Part shown: piece after piece, positions 10,436 to 22,640 of the stretch | How the letters are laid out: every line of letters starts with the position of its first letter | How positions within the stretch are numbered: the stretch's first letter is position 1 | Source: Mantis religiosa | Taxonomy: Eukaryota > Arthropoda > Insecta > Mantodea > Mantidae | Length of the DNA: 64,000 nt | NCBI GenBank assembly: GCA_030765055.1 | Contig: CM060952.1 | Span: 86,698,993-86,762,992, forward strand | Direction of reading: 5' to 3' | Position numbers and translations under genes: made by a program | The notes under the pieces: model-generated | Told to the model about the DNA's origin: nothing | Seen by the model: the letters and a program-made list of their open reading frames with translations, nothing else | The model's database searches: none

Positions 10436-10854
10436 GTGAAAACGAAAGAAAATGACCGGAAAATGCATTTAAATGTTAAAAAATGACTTTATTATAAAAA
10501 TGTAGAAAAATGGATTTTAATGACGTATAAAAACCATATATATCTACCGTATTTGTTCCAGAATGCACTTAATTTCCAATAAGCATCGTCTATGACTACT
10601 CAGAAAAAAGATGACTTTTCATCAAAATCCGGGCCCTAGTTATGACTCTATTATCTTACAATAACACGCACGACTGACTCAGTCCATCAGCTGGTAGGCT
10701 GGGTTCAGAAATAAGTAAAGAAATAGATGGAAGAATTAGTTTTGTGAAAATAATTTGCGGAAGAATGAGTAGAGGAAGTTATATGAATACAGCTCAAGAG
10801 ATTTTTAGTAAAAGGGGGTTAGGCGCGAAGAGTACAGCGAAAATATAGCTGCCT

Positions 10855-10990
10855 ATCAAAGTTTACCTTACACGAATAGTTTATAAAGAAAATCCTCCCC
10901 CCCCCCCAAACTAACCTTTATAACAAAAATGTTAATACTTTTGTACTAATTTGGGAACAAATTTAAATGATAGTTTTGTGTGGTAAAAAT
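10855..10990 (+). repeat. Family G repeat, with C11 run
   Basis: AAAATCC followed by an 11-base C run (10897-10907) and AAACTAACCTTTATAACAAAA, matching the family G block CCCAAACTATCCTTTATATG. Confidence 0.45.
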
Positions 10991-13224
10991 ATAACTGTGC
11001 TGTTTAAAATAACGGCAGGTTATGTATTTGAAAGATGTACTGTTCTTAAAATTGTATCTTTACATTTAGGGTAAAAATTAAAATTCATTTTTAAATCTGT
11101 ATTTTTAAAACTAAACAAGATATGTAAACATGTAACTAAAAATAAATTGTTTAAGAGAAATTCAAACTGACTGCAAAATGTAGGTAAAAGAATTATGAAG
11201 TATGCATTCCCGCAAAAGATAATGCGAATATGTTGATGTAATTTGTTTTATGCTTAACATTTCTACTTAGATTTAATTTTTTAAAAAATGTATCTTGCTA
11301 TTTTGCCAGTTGACTTTCATAATGTCCTGTTATCCTAGTTACATTTCTACCGGATTCTGTTGAAACTGAAACCAATGAAATGTAATGCATTTTGTCTAGA
11401 AACTTCGTGGATGATTACACCGCAGTTGCCATGGTAATGATTACATAATAAAAGGACACCCTCCGTTGGGATAATTATCTGGCCGAATACAACGCACGAA
11501 ATCTCAATGGTAATTTAATTTCACTTTTAATCTCTTGTTTGTTGCCATAGCAATTAGCCCACGACCTGCAAATAATTATCATTCGTTAAGCTCAACTAAA
11601 TTATCAGCACTTGCTTTGTTATTGAAGGGAATTATTGTCCATGCCTATAAAATAAATACATTTATTTACAAGCAGAAACCGCAGTCTGCTAGGTTTTCCT
11701 TCCTCACTTCCTCCCTTTCTTTCTTTCTTCCTTTATTTATTTATTTATTTATTTATTTCTTATATGTAATTATAAAATGACACTTACCGGTATTCGTAAA
11801 CTGACAAGCTGGTAAACAAACCGTATAACTAGAACTCGGATTTATACGCACTATCAAGTATGAATATATGGATGAATATACGGATGTAACAAAAATATGG
11901 TAATATCCTCTAAAACTACATAACATGCATTTAATAGTAATAACATAATAGTACATTATTTCAGCTTTCTCACATTTATTAATCTTGAAGTAATCGTATA
12001 GTAAAATTTTAAACACAGGCACTAATTAATGAATATTTATTAATCTTTCTATCGGCCTGTTTATTGCAACAAACAATTAAATATTTTTCATCGTTTTCTG
12101 GAAGATGTAAAGGGAGCTTTTGGTTTGAAATGAGTTTTGTTTGCTGATCTGAATATTAATGGGACATGAAATGAAAATATAAAAAATGATGAATGGTTGC
12201 TAGGGAAAAGAAAGTCAATAATCTTGCTTGATGTGAAAAGATGAAAAGTTTTGGATAGAAGAAGAAAATCAATAATCTTCATAAGGAGATATGTATTCTG
12301 TAATCTTGTTAGTGATGAGTAGACGTGTAGGAGTAAGGAGTTTTATGTATTTGATGGATTTTTTTTTATTAAAGAAGTAATAATTTAACGATATGCTGGA
12401 GGTAATCTGCAATGATTGACTAGGAAAGAAAGTTCAAGTAAATTGTAATCCTCATAACACAATTAAATTATTTTTTACAAAATTAGACTTCTCCAAAATT
12501 GTATTTATTTCACTATGAACCACACCTGAAAACGAGAGATCTCGAGACTCTTATTTAAAATAAGATGATGCAATTGGTGACCAGTAGAAACTGATTGCCG
12601 CAAAAACTCACACGAGAAGAGAAAGAGCTGTGCTTCCAGCATAGAAATCCTGCTTCATTTTCTTCTGTTACTTAACACGTTTTTATATTTCTATGAGCAG
12701 CTTTTTGTAGATGTTGTGTAATCTATGACTTTGTTGCAGAGCACCTATAACAATGGTATAAAATAATATAGGTTTAAGTTAGTTTAATAAAAGCAACAAT
12801 TAATAATTCAAAAGTTGAATTTATTTTAAAATATTTTGAAAATCCCAAAATAAAACATAATGTTTTAACACACTTGTACAGTATTATATTTTCAATTGGT
12901 CTTAAGTGTAGGATTTCTATCAATCGGTCATTAAATTTCCATCAAACCAAATAAGCTTTACTGCTCTTCTCCTTTGATATGTAATATTCCCTTTCCTTCT
13001 GCTCATATTTCAGAAATTAGAATTAGCAACACATTAGTACAAGTTTAAAAATTAGAGCAAAGTGACACTTTTTAATTCTTGGAGATACCGTTGCGGCAAA
13101 GGGCTTCGTTTACAATATTAATACAAACCATTTCAAGTTTTATGACGCAAAGGTCGCACCGAAATTTACCGCATGAATGTTCAATGCTATAAATTTTCTT
13201 GTGCGCTTCTCTTCTCCTTAAAGT
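10991..13224. other. Long AT-rich stretch without recognisable genes
   Basis: Apart from the low-complexity run at 11699-11758, I see no supported feature. Open frames of 60-90 codons here (11535-11780, 11753-12022, 12088-12282) are AT-rich, lack domains and have no splice or start context that convinces me. Confidence 0.4.
11699..11758. repeat. Pyrimidine run and (TTTA)n microsatellite
   Basis: A C/T-only stretch passes into about six TTTA units. Confidence 0.9.
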
Positions 13225-13906
13225 GCTGTGTATGTTGACACCTGATCAAAAGTTGAAAAAAAAACTCCGTTTCTGTTAAGAATTTGGAGCTCTATCGTAA
13301 AATTCCAGTGAAATTTTGAGACGGCTTATTACCATGGATGAAACTTGGATACAACACTGCACTCCAGAAAGTCAATTACAATCAAAAAGGTGGATGGCGC
13401 TAGGTGAACCAACTACAAAAGAGGCAACATGGTTATGGCGAGTGTTTTCTGGGATGCGCAGGGAATTAGTTTCGTTGATTACTTGTCAAAGGATAAAAGT
13501 ATCATTGGTGACTACTACGCAAACTTACTGCTACATTTGAATGATGAGGTGAAAAGAAAAATATCTCATTTGACAAAGAAAATACCTTGTTTCTTCACGA
13601 CAATGCTCCGGCCCATCGTTCAGTCATTGCAATGGGAAAATGTGTGAATCAAAGTTAGAATTACTTGAACATTCACCCTAGTGGCCAGATCTAGCATTCA
13701 GTGACTATCACTTGTTCCCGAACCTCAAAATATTTCTTGGAGGACGAAGATTTCACGGCAACGAGGTCATTGATGCGGTAAACAGCTATTTTGAGGACTA
13801 TGATAAATTGCACTACAGAAATTGTTTAATTGAATTAGAGCGTCGATATGACAAAGTCTTTCTGGATATCATGTTAAGAACGGGACTTGTCATCCGACCC
13901 TCGTAG
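13225..13906 (+). pseudogene. Mariner transposase pseudogene
   Basis: Mariner (DD34D) transposases cut and paste at TA. Visible in order: MLTPDQKLKKK (helix-turn-helix side), LRRLITMDETWIQHCTPES (first catalytic D at codon 13337-13339), VMASVFWDAQGISFVDYLSK, FLHDNAPAHRS in a shifted frame (second D at 13599-13601), then PDLAFSDYHLFPNLKIFLGG with the third D and the C-terminal YFEDYDKLHYRNCLIELERR. All three catalytic aspartates survive, but at least three frameshifts and a stop near 13260 break it. The same lineage reappears at 63465-64000. I did not find the terminal repeats with confidence. Confidence 0.9.
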
Positions 13907-14009
13907 AGGAAGTGTTTTATTTCAAGCAAAACTTCTATACTGCGATATAATCAGAAATACATGCTCTGAGACTTCCTGAATCCAAAAGTTCACTTTTAGG
14001 AGAAACACC

Positions 14010-14120
<111 letters not shown>

Positions 14121-14149
14121 CGGGGGCTCTCTAAAACTTTTTGTTTCTA

Positions 14150-14420
14150 AAAAAACGAAAATTCGGTTAAACACCAAATTTGGTATTTAATTTAAGCGTT
14201 GTCAGAGATACGGCACAATTTTCCAAACATGATGCCCCCATCCCAAACTATCCTTTATATGGATAATATTTTAGAAGTTTTGATTTTCACAAAAATAGCT
14301 CTCGATTTTGATTAAAATACCATACGTTTAAGATATTTTCATAATAATAAAAAATACGAGTCTTGGATTTTATAGAAACAGTTTCTTAATCCCTGTTCAT
14401 TCTGAATGTTTTCTCCATAA
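14150..14420 (+). repeat. Family G repeat downstream of a TG microsatellite
   Basis: Contains the two family landmarks in order: AACACCAAATTTGGTATTTA and CCCAAACTATCCTTTATATGG, then AATATTTTAGAAGTTTTGAT. This is the best preserved copy in the window. Inverted copies occur at 21985 and 61110. Confidence 0.6.
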
Positions 14421-15793
14421 CTTGTGAAACATACTTAAGAGATGGATAAATTCTTACTATACAAAAAATATAGATTTGGTTAACCGCTGTTGATTGTTGC
14501 AAACACCTTTATTTTGTGAGAAAACCATTTTCGTTGTAATTGGTTTGTATTCTGAAATATTTATGCCTTCTGAAATAGAAAGTATTTATTTGCCATTTTA
14601 TCTCCTCCTCATGGAAAGACAATGGAACTTAAAAATTTGAATATCCCTTAAGTGTAATATATTCCCATATTCTCTTTGTAATAAACGTATGTCTATAAAC
14701 ACTTATCCCGATTAACACGAAGTACATAAAATAACATTTTAAAAAGTAGTTTGTATAAGAGTGGACAGATAATGCCATGTAAGTGCAAACACAAAATTCT
14801 CTCCGACACATATCTTATCTCAGACACAGAAAAATATATCTTAGTTCTTCCGCTGGGGACATTCCCATTGATTTTTGGTTCGTGGAGTTTTATCTGATCC
14901 GACGCCCTGAAAGATAAGGTGTAATGGGGTTGGACAGTTAGGGTGACTGGGGAGTTCCTTGATGTAATAACAGGTGACGTGCATGAGAGATTGAGCTCCC
15001 TCGTAATGAGTAACTCGAGACTCTCCTGGCTGGGTAACCATGGTTTATTCCATTACTCCCAATACAGAACCTGACACAATACTTACCTGTTTTCTTAGCC
15101 CACTATTCACAGCTTTTATAATTGTCAAAAAATTACGTTCAATTGGATGCATCAAACATTTAAGTGTATTTTGCAAAAGGAATTATTTAAATGTCTCATT
15201 TGTTTCAGAGTAATAATTTAGAAGCTGCACCATGTAGAAGTTAAAAAGGCAAGTAACATTTGATATCAAAGTTTTACAACGTGCATTTTTCTAAATCGTT
15301 GCTTGACAATTAAAACACTACTTCAATGAAACTTTTCATGCATGGTGTATACATAACCTAGAGAACTCATTAGAATTTTGCTCCTTTGTATGACAATTTT
15401 TATAAGAAATGATCTATGTTTAAATAATCTAGAATAATTGCTTTGCTATATTGAAAATAAATTTATAATATCGTTTATGAAGATGGAAACCTACTTCTGG
15501 TTATTTCAATAAAACATAAATAAGTTGAAGAAAATTTAATTGAAATACATGTTTTTAAATTACCTTTATGTTAGGGAAAATCTTGATTCTGGTTTATCAC
15601 GAGGCAGTCATTTTGAACAATTAAATCATCGATGTAATTTAGGTTCATCTTGTAAAGAAAGTATTATCTTAATAATATTAAGGAATTGGATTTAACATTT
15701 TACTAATTTTATGCCCCTTTAGCTATGCCTACCACGATAATGCACGAACAAATCTGTAGTAGCTATCCTGCTCCATTTAGAGTCTTAAAGTGA
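14421..15793. other. No supported gene
   Basis: A 66-codon minus-strand open frame at 14841-15041 lies in slightly GC-richer sequence, and about 50 bases upstream of it on the same strand is a consensus-like donor (CAGGTAAGTATTG, near 15087-15075). The geometry does not make a coherent exon, so I leave it as a curiosity. Confidence 0.35.
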
Positions 15794-16135
<342 letters not shown>

Positions 16136-17290
16136 AAACATCTAAGGATTTAGCTTTAGAGTTGTTGCTATCGTTTAAAGGAATAGTCACATACCCAGCT
16201 TTTCAGAAAAAAAAAATGCCGCTATATCTACAAACCAAGCAGCATTGCGCATGCACAAAAATAAGTACCAACCGAATGGAAAGTGAGAAATCCTTTAGAG
16301 TGGCGAGGTGTTATGTAGATTCCGTTCTTCGCCTTCCAACGTTGTAAACAAAGCAGCCGGAAATCCGTTCAATGAAGGTAGGGGGAGTGACATCTAACTG
16401 ATTAATCTCCTACGTGCCCGGACATACAATAGCCTCTGACCACTGTGTGCTGTATTGCGGCTCTAGAAGATTCTTTTCAGCAGGTTAGAAGCGTCTCTTC
16501 GTTACGCTTGGCGTCAGCCGTTTGAATTAAGTTTGTCTCTTAGCGGAGTGACAGCATTCAGTGTGAACTGTGATACAGCTGTCAGAGTTCAGTTGTGATT
16601 CTATGTGACGGAGTTTGCTTCCTTCTGTTCGACCGTAACGCTGCACTACCCCTTAGAAGGTAAATAAAGTGTGATTAGCAGTAATTGGAAGTCTCATTTG
16701 TTACAATATATGAATCATATGTTGGCAGATCAGAAGCTTGAATCGCATAAACAGTTAAGGGAGCAAGGGTCATTTGCACGGAACAAAGCGGATAGATGCG
16801 ATAGTTAAGTGAAAGGATGTTAAACTCTGAAACAAGCACCATCATTTGTTTTACAGCTGCTTTTATAGATACTTCCTGGCCCGTATTCTTACACATAAAC
16901 ACAATTACCAAGTCAGTATATGAAGACTGTGTGATGTAGTAAGGTGTGTGGAGAATATATCTCTCATTGGCTAACTTGATATGTTAAACTTGGACATGAA
17001 CTTGAAAACTTGAACCAGTTCAATATTCATTTTTGTTTTGGTAATTTACTGTGAAATATTCCATTGCAATACTATCATACTTTTACCCTTCATTTTACCG
17101 TTTACGCCCTATTTTCGTTGTGAATGACGCTTCAAGCAGCTGTTCCATAATGTTATTTACCCTATAATTGCTTATAATATGGGATGGCTAAGGGGGTAAC
17201 TGTCTCTGACGCAACTAAAGATGACTACCATGGACAAATGAGCAATGCCAACTTAATAAAAGTGGCCCCGTTTTTTGTTATATTTCATAA
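16136..17290. other. No supported gene
   Basis: A GC-balanced stretch at 16490-16660 (rich in CTGTCAG and GTGTGA words) followed by AAGGTAAATAAAG could be a repeat or an untranslated exon. I cannot support either. The remainder is AT-rich. Confidence 0.35.
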
Positions 17291-17820
17291 TGTGAGAACA
17301 TGTCACCAAAGCTGTTGGTCCAATGCTAACGTACAATCACTTTCTCATTTACACAAATAAACAGTTTCAACGAGTCTCTGTAATGCTTCTTTATGTCTCT
17401 TTACCAATTGTGCTGCTAGTAATTTTTTGATGTACACAACAGTTTACCTTTCACACGCCGACTCTGAACACAACTCCGATATTGACTTGTGAACTGCTTA
17501 CACAGTGCGGACTCCTCACCACTGAGACGCACCCGTCCGGTACCACTCTAAGCTCGAAACCCATACACAATATTCACTGCTAGGCTTTACTTACTCTCTC
17601 ATGCGCTGAAGATCGTTCCAGTGATTGAATGTTCCCGAATTACATTCTGGAACATCTCAAACGATGTTTGTGCAGTAACAACTCGGTTCATGACGTCAGC
17701 TAGAGGCCGCCCCCTGAAGGCCACACTCCTTCTGCCCCTACCGCAGTAGACAACAAAGGTGGAGCAATTCCCCTATTCCAACTTCAATTCTCGGCAGGTC
17801 AGCACGCCGTCAACGTGACA
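17291..17820 (-). mobile_element. LTR-like repeat family E, copy 1
   Basis: In the sense (minus) direction it starts TGTCACGTTGACGGCGTGC and ends near TTCTCACA, i.e. TG...CA-type LTR ends. It shares the R/U5-like 3' half with the copies at 27501, 39767, 46601 and 60337 (for example AGAAAGTGATTGTACGTTAGC, GGAGTTGTGTTCAGAGTC). No flanking coding region or second LTR is seen, so it is best read as a solo LTR. The TATA region is decayed here (GAGTAAGTAAAGCC). Confidence 0.7.
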
Positions 17821-18709
17821 GAAATATTTCATACCACAAATCCTCTTCGTGGTCTGAATCCTATAGAAGCAGTTTAAGCCAACGTTAAATGTTAGGTAAA
17901 TCAAAGTAACAGGTGACATTTTTTTGTGACAGATTGGCGTAAACGTAAACAAGGTGTTAAATGACTGCTGGGTGGATTATATATTTGAAAATGTAATTTA
18001 CAAGTACCCGTTCTTTAGTTTCCTCATCTTCCTTCAGTGAAAATGAGCCAATTTCTACACCACTTGTTTAAAGTGAGTGCATCTTGTTTATCTGCTGATT
18101 CAGTTCATCCAATTGAATAAGTGAGTTTTACGTCATTTCAAATTAATCTAGCGCAGTTGGCACCAGTGCTGTAAGCCTAGCTGAAGCAGCTAGTCCAGCC
18201 TCGGGTATCACGGTGTATTTAGAACGTTTTACTGAAATGTCTACCGCTGTTAATTGGATACGCTAATAATGGAATTGCATTAACTCAAGCGTTATCACAT
18301 GCGTTACAACTGTGCATTGTGATTACAGTATCAAGGTTTACGATACGTTCTAGTACTTCATTTTCACCAGTCCACTCAAGATCACTTCTTGCCTGCTTTG
18401 CAAATGCCGCAATTTTCCGTTATTATTTCTCAGCCACTAATGCTATTTGTGCAAACAACTTTTATTATTAAGTTTAATCGTTTTGGAAGATTTTAAGATT
18501 ATTACAATCTTCGACGAAACTCCCTTCCAGTACTACAAACTACTGATACAAAAAATTAAAAATACGGATTATAGAGTCACTAATTTTGGTCAAATAGACC
18601 AATAAATTGTAAGCATTTATGGATATGAAATAAAATAGTCCTAATTACTTATATTATTTACTTGCTAGGGAAAGAAATTGTCTTTTTAATTTTTCTGCCA
18701 CGTTTATGG
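17821..18709. other. No recognisable feature
   Basis: AT-rich sequence up to the TTAA target of the next element. Confidence 0.4.
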
Positions 18710-18713
18710 TTAA

Positions 18714-19470
18714 GGGCACTGGGAGGTTATTTTTACCCAGATAAGGCTAATTTTTACTAACATTAAAATTTGAATATATAGAAAACTAAACATTACCATA
18801 AATTGAAATTCGGTATGATTACTGTATAAGGATGTGTGCATTTAACTACTGTATAATATTTAAATTACGTTCACATAGGTCCATGAAAAAGGGGCATAAG
18901 GCACTCTGTGTATCCTGAAAAAAATATTGCACCCTATATTTCAGGTGCACTTTACTTGTAGGAATTTAAAGCTACATGCACCAAGTTTTATCCTAAATAA
19001 CCTAAGATACAGTTTTATAATATCGGTTAAATGAAAATCACATATCGTTTATACTATGCAAAAGAAAAATTAATTATTTTTGAGTAAAAAAAGATAATAT
19101 TTTCATTGACTGAATATTTGTTTTCATCCATTTTATAAATCACATGGATATAAATGTTAGCTGAATGTGTTCAAGGAACATTTAAAAATAACCACTATAA
19201 ATTTTGTGTAATATCTTTTATAGTTTTTGAGAAACATGCACCTAAAGTATGAAAAATCAAGGTTTTGGGAAATCACGATCAAAGATTAAGCACCATTCTC
19301 AGGAAGTGGGCGTATCATTACGCCACCATGTTTAAATTGACGAATTAAAGGACTTTAATAGCAGCTGACAACCTATGTTATATATAATTTTAAAGCTAAA
19401 GAATTATATAAATTTTTAACATTAAAAACAAAAAATGGATTTTTTGAAACCTATCGACCTCCTAGTGCCC
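18714..19470. mobile_element. TTAA-flanked MITE-like element
   Basis: The inverted ends GGGCACTGGGAGGT (from 18714) and ACCTCCTAGTGCCC (to 19470) match at 13 of 14 positions. Exactly TTAA lies on both outer sides (18710-18713 and 19471-19474), the target duplication used by piggyBac-type transposases. The 757-bp body is AT-rich with no open frame, so it is non-autonomous. The family link to piggyBac rests only on the TTAA duplication. Confidence 0.8.
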
Positions 19471-19548
19471 TTAAGCAGAGAGAATGGACTTCTAGTAAAA
19501 ATAAGCTGCAGAAATTAAGTGTTTTGAGCGCCCAGAAACTCCCATAGC

Positions 19549-19734
19549 GCCACTATAGAATAAGTTGTAGCATGTCTGTCTCATAATCAAAGGCTCCCGA
19601 GTTCGAGTCTCGGTCAGGGTGAGTTATCTGAATAAGGTTTGTGTAAGGTTTTCCCTTATCCTGAAAGATGAATGTCTGGTAGCTCTAAGATCTATGGAGC
19701 CTAGGCTTATTTGGGCATCATTTCATTCACTATT
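19549..19734 (+). mobile_element. SINE family A, 3'-truncated
   Basis: TGTAGCATGTCTGTCTCA and CCCGAGTTCGAGTCTCGGTC (B box) followed by GGTGAGTTATCTGAATAAGG and ATTTGGGCATCATTTCATTC. The conserved 3' end is missing. It stops where the LINE segment begins. Confidence 0.85.
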
Positions 19735-19754
19735 TTGAGGCTGATCAGTATCTA

Positions 19755-19857
19755 TCTGTCTTGTATTAACATCATATCATCTGCAAAGAGTAACCTACTT
19801 AAAATAATACGTCAAGTGTTATTCTTTGCGGATCAAATGATGTTAATACAAGACAGA
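19755..19857. repeat. Inverted duplication of a LINE RT active-site segment
   Basis: 19755-19794 and 19818-19857 are 40-bp inverted copies around a 23-bp spacer, with about four mismatches. Read on the minus strand the left arm encodes LLFADDMMLIQD, the reverse transcriptase catalytic FADD box. The right arm, on the plus strand, encodes the homologous FADQMMLIQD and continues into the LINE. Such inversions are a known outcome of twin priming during LINE insertion. Confidence 0.85.
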
Positions 19858-20999
19858 GAGGTTAAGCTGCAAGTAAGTATTTACAAGTTACAAAAGTGGT
19901 CCAAGATTATGATTTAAGTATATCCGTAGCAAAATCAAAGATTATGGCATTTATAGGAAAAAATAGGAAGATCTAAGATAGTATTAAATAATAAAGTGTT
20001 AGAACAGGTGGGAACATTTAATTACTTGGGCTCCAATGTAACCTATAAAATGAACAATGAAAAAATAAGTAGTAAATTAATAAAGTTTCAATACATTTGT
20101 GGAGTAATAGCTCGTACCTTGAAAAGAAAAACCCGAAAGGATACAAAGCTAAAATTTTATAAGACAATGACTGTTTCAGTTTTACTATATTGTGACTTTG
20201 TGGGTTCGTAGTATTAAAAGTCCACTTGCACAAACTCAAAATGTTCTTTATTTCCACCGAATTACAGTTGGAACACTTGCCGATTAAATAGAATTACGTA
20301 GCGCACACAATAACAATTCACTAGTTCGTCTGTTACAGGTCCACTCCACACTCGCAATTACGTACAACCCCTTTGATGCACGTACCCAGTCTTCCCGTCC
20401 GTTCACTAGCACGGCACTCCCCCGGCTGCTCTCCAAGAACTGAACTGACTCGTCCACTGCAGCCTTATATAGGAACATCACTGTTTCTGGAAGCCTTGCG
20501 TTTCAGTGAATCATCCCGAATGTTCCAGACGTCAGGGTGAGGAGAAAGAAATGACTAGTGATGTTTTTCCAACCATTCCCTCGTTAGCGCTACAAGATAA
20601 ATGGGTAGGCATGGTCTCAATGCCTCCTGTCGCCCATCCGGCTGCTAGCTGGTCGGGCCTTCCGATAATTAGGTGACACAATGGTTCGGAGACATGGACA
20701 ATTAAAAGGAAAGATTGGAGCCAAATACAAGCGACAAAAATGAAGTATCTCTGAGCAGTAAAAGAATGCACCAGACAAGATCCTATTAGACACGAAGACA
20801 TGAGGAAATAATTAGATATATTCTCATTGCAAGAATACAAACAAATAGAGAAAAATGGAAAAGCCATTTAAAAAGAATGGATAACTCTCACATTCCATTA
20901 CAATCTTACAAATACAAAACTTTGGGTTATGGAGCAACAGGAAGACCATTAAAATGATGGGAAGAATTATGAGGGAACTCTCCTAAACCATGTTGGGTG
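19812..20999 (+). pseudogene. LINE reverse transcriptase pseudogene, split by an LTR
   Basis: Non-LTR retrotransposon reverse transcriptase, C-terminal half only. In order: VLFFADQMMLIQDREVKLQ (catalytic FADD box, second D changed to Q), LQKWSK, KSKIMAF, VLEQVGTFNYLGSNV, KLIKFQYICGVIARTLKRK and DTKLKFYKTMTVSVLLY. The frame is then interrupted by a 490-bp LTR (20191-20680) and resumes as GSETWTIKRKDWSQIQATKM, KYL*AVKECTRQD and later LQEYKQ. Joined across the insertion it reads through the expected LLYGSETW motif, proving the insertion split the gene. Further stops show it was already dead or has since decayed. Confidence 0.88.
20191..20680 (-). mobile_element. Solo LTR family F inside the LINE
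   Basis: Sense (minus) ends are TGTGTCACCTAATTATCGG and CCACAAAGTCACA, the TG...CA pattern of LTRs. It carries a TATA-like CCTATATAAGGC and a polyadenylation-type GAAATAAAGAAC. A second copy is at 31998-32464. Flanks resume the LINE frame exactly. The expected 4-6 bp target duplication is not clear (only AT is repeated). Confidence 0.78.
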
Positions 21000-21984
21000 T
21001 TGCTGATGATGATTTCTACCAAAGCTGCACTTACGTTCAGTATCTTCAGTATATATGGCACAAGATTTTCAGGAAAGGCACAACACACCGATCGTTTTGT
21101 GGAAGCTTTTTAAATTGTCTATCTTGTAAACAGTTGCTAGAGCGGTTTTAATTAAAATGTCCATATTAAAGATATTTACATGACAGATCATTCTTTCTTA
21201 ATTTTCTAAGAACAGCCGGTTAAGTTCCAGCATTTTATCTAATTTTGTACAGAGCGCGCTGAAAGGAGCATGGAATTTTAAAGCTAGCATATAGTTGGTG
21301 TTCAGTTGTTAAACATGTGACTATAGAAACGTATAATACAAGGTGTTTTCTGTATTAATATAAAGTAGACAAAGAAACAAAGATAAACTAATAAGGGATA
21401 GATCCGTACACGTGGCAAAGGCGTAAGTTTTGAAGGGAGTTAACAGTAAGTAAATGCTATTAGCCAGCAGAGCAGCCCGGTAGCTGCTGCCTCTCTTCCT
21501 TGTGAAGTTGTGAACCCCCTAATGAACTCTGCGATTGGATGGCATGCGATTAAGGAAAGTGATTATAGCGTCGACTAATCCTCTTTAACCATCAATACGA
21601 GCTTTCAAGCTTAAAATATGATTTGGAGACCAGGAAATGTCTAACATCTGTCGTCAGTTCAACAGTCCTCTCTGTCACAAGACATGTTCCATCGCGAGAA
21701 GCGCAAGAACGGCCATACAAATTTAAAACGTATCACAAATTCAAAATTATAGCGAAAATAGCGGAAATGATTAGTGCTCTAAATTGTTTTGACATAATTT
21801 CTGTCTTTTAACGAGATCCAAATTATATTTAGTATGAAGACTTAGCACTTATATTAAACTACATTCACTCAGAATGAATAGGAGTTTCGAAGCTACTCCC
21901 AGAAAAGTTAAGATATATATTATATCTGTTATCAAAATATACCTATTAAACATACGACTTTTTCATCACAATCACAGCTATTCT
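21000..21984. other. No recognisable feature
   Basis: No supported frame or repeat. It follows the 3' end of the LINE. Confidence 0.4.
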
Positions 21985-22120
21985 TAAGTATATGGAAACC
22001 TTCGAGAAGTGTTACATATAAAGGACAGTTTGTATGGGGGATCTTTTTAATCGTGTCGCATTCTTGGAAAGCATTGAACTTAAATACCTACCAAGTTTGG
22101 TATTTAGCCGTCATTTTGTT
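21985..22120 (-). repeat. Family G repeat, inverted copy
   Basis: ACATATAAAGGACAGTTTG and AACTTAAATACCTACCAAGT then TTGGTATTTAGCCG are the reverse complements of the family landmarks at 14150-14290. Confidence 0.5.
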
Positions 22121-22139
22121 CATAAACACAGCAGTCCCC

Positions 22140-22640
22140 AACTTCCACTTTAGAGGCCGAAGGATAGAGTGGACTAATTCCATCAAGTACCTGGGCGTTC
22201 AACTTGATAGAGGCCTAACTTTCCGCGGACACATCAGGGAACTTTCGGCACGGGTACAGGGGGCTATTGCCTCTCTGTACCCAATGCTGGGTTCGAGCTC
22301 GATGCCAGTGCGCTTAAAGCTACACCTTTTTCGAGCGCTGATAATCTCACTCATGTACGCCTGTGAAATCTGGGGAATGGCTGCAGATAGGTGGCTCGCA
22401 TACCTTCAGCGTGCACAGAATGGAGGACTCCGATCCATTTATACTGTGGGTCGTTCTTTCCCCGTGAGGTTGCTTCACGAGCTTCTCTTCTCCCTTACGT
22501 GGAGGACGAAATTAGGCGCCGGGCGACAAAATTCTACGCTCAAATTCCAGCTCACAGCAGTGCCCTGGTTCGGTCTCTAGGAGATTACGACGCTACGAGA
22601 CGCCGCTTCAGGCTTTACTGGGTACCCCGTATGGCATGCG
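22140..22640 (+). pseudogene. LINE (Jockey-like) reverse transcriptase C-terminus, frameshifted
   Basis: Non-LTR reverse transcriptase thumb/C-terminal region: RIEWTNSIKYLGVQLDRGLT, HIRELSARVQGAIASLYPML, LKLHLFRALIISLMYACEIW and LAYLQRAQNGGLRSIY. After a frameshift near 22455 it reads FPREVASRASLLPYVEDEI, RRRATKFYAQIPAHSSALV and SLGDYDATRR. The LGVxLDRxLT, YACExWG and LQRxQN motifs are typical of Jockey-type elements. The catalytic palm is absent, so this is a 5'-truncated copy, lineage distinct from the LINE at 19812. An AATAAAAC lies in the presumed 3' untranslated region near 22748. Confidence 0.85.

Larger units (their letters stand above)
8985..10638 (-). mobile_element. hAT transposon, near full-length, decayed
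   Basis: Terminal inverted repeats TAGGGCCCGGA (8985-8995) and TCCGGGCCCTA (10628-10638). They are flanked by an 8-bp target duplication typical of hAT elements, CTTATGAC (8977-8984) against GTTATGAC (10639-10646), 7 of 8 identical. The 1654-bp body carries a broken hAT transposase on the minus strand. A fragment of retroposon K is inserted near its 5' side (10335-10435). Everything between the repeats is inactive. Confidence 0.9.

Noticed and set aside
10071..10439. 122-codon plus-strand protein
   Set aside because: Antisense to the hAT transposase remnant and runs into a K fragment.
14841..15087. Exon with consensus donor on the minus strand
   Set aside because: The donor lies upstream of the open frame rather than at its 3' end, so the two do not form an exon.
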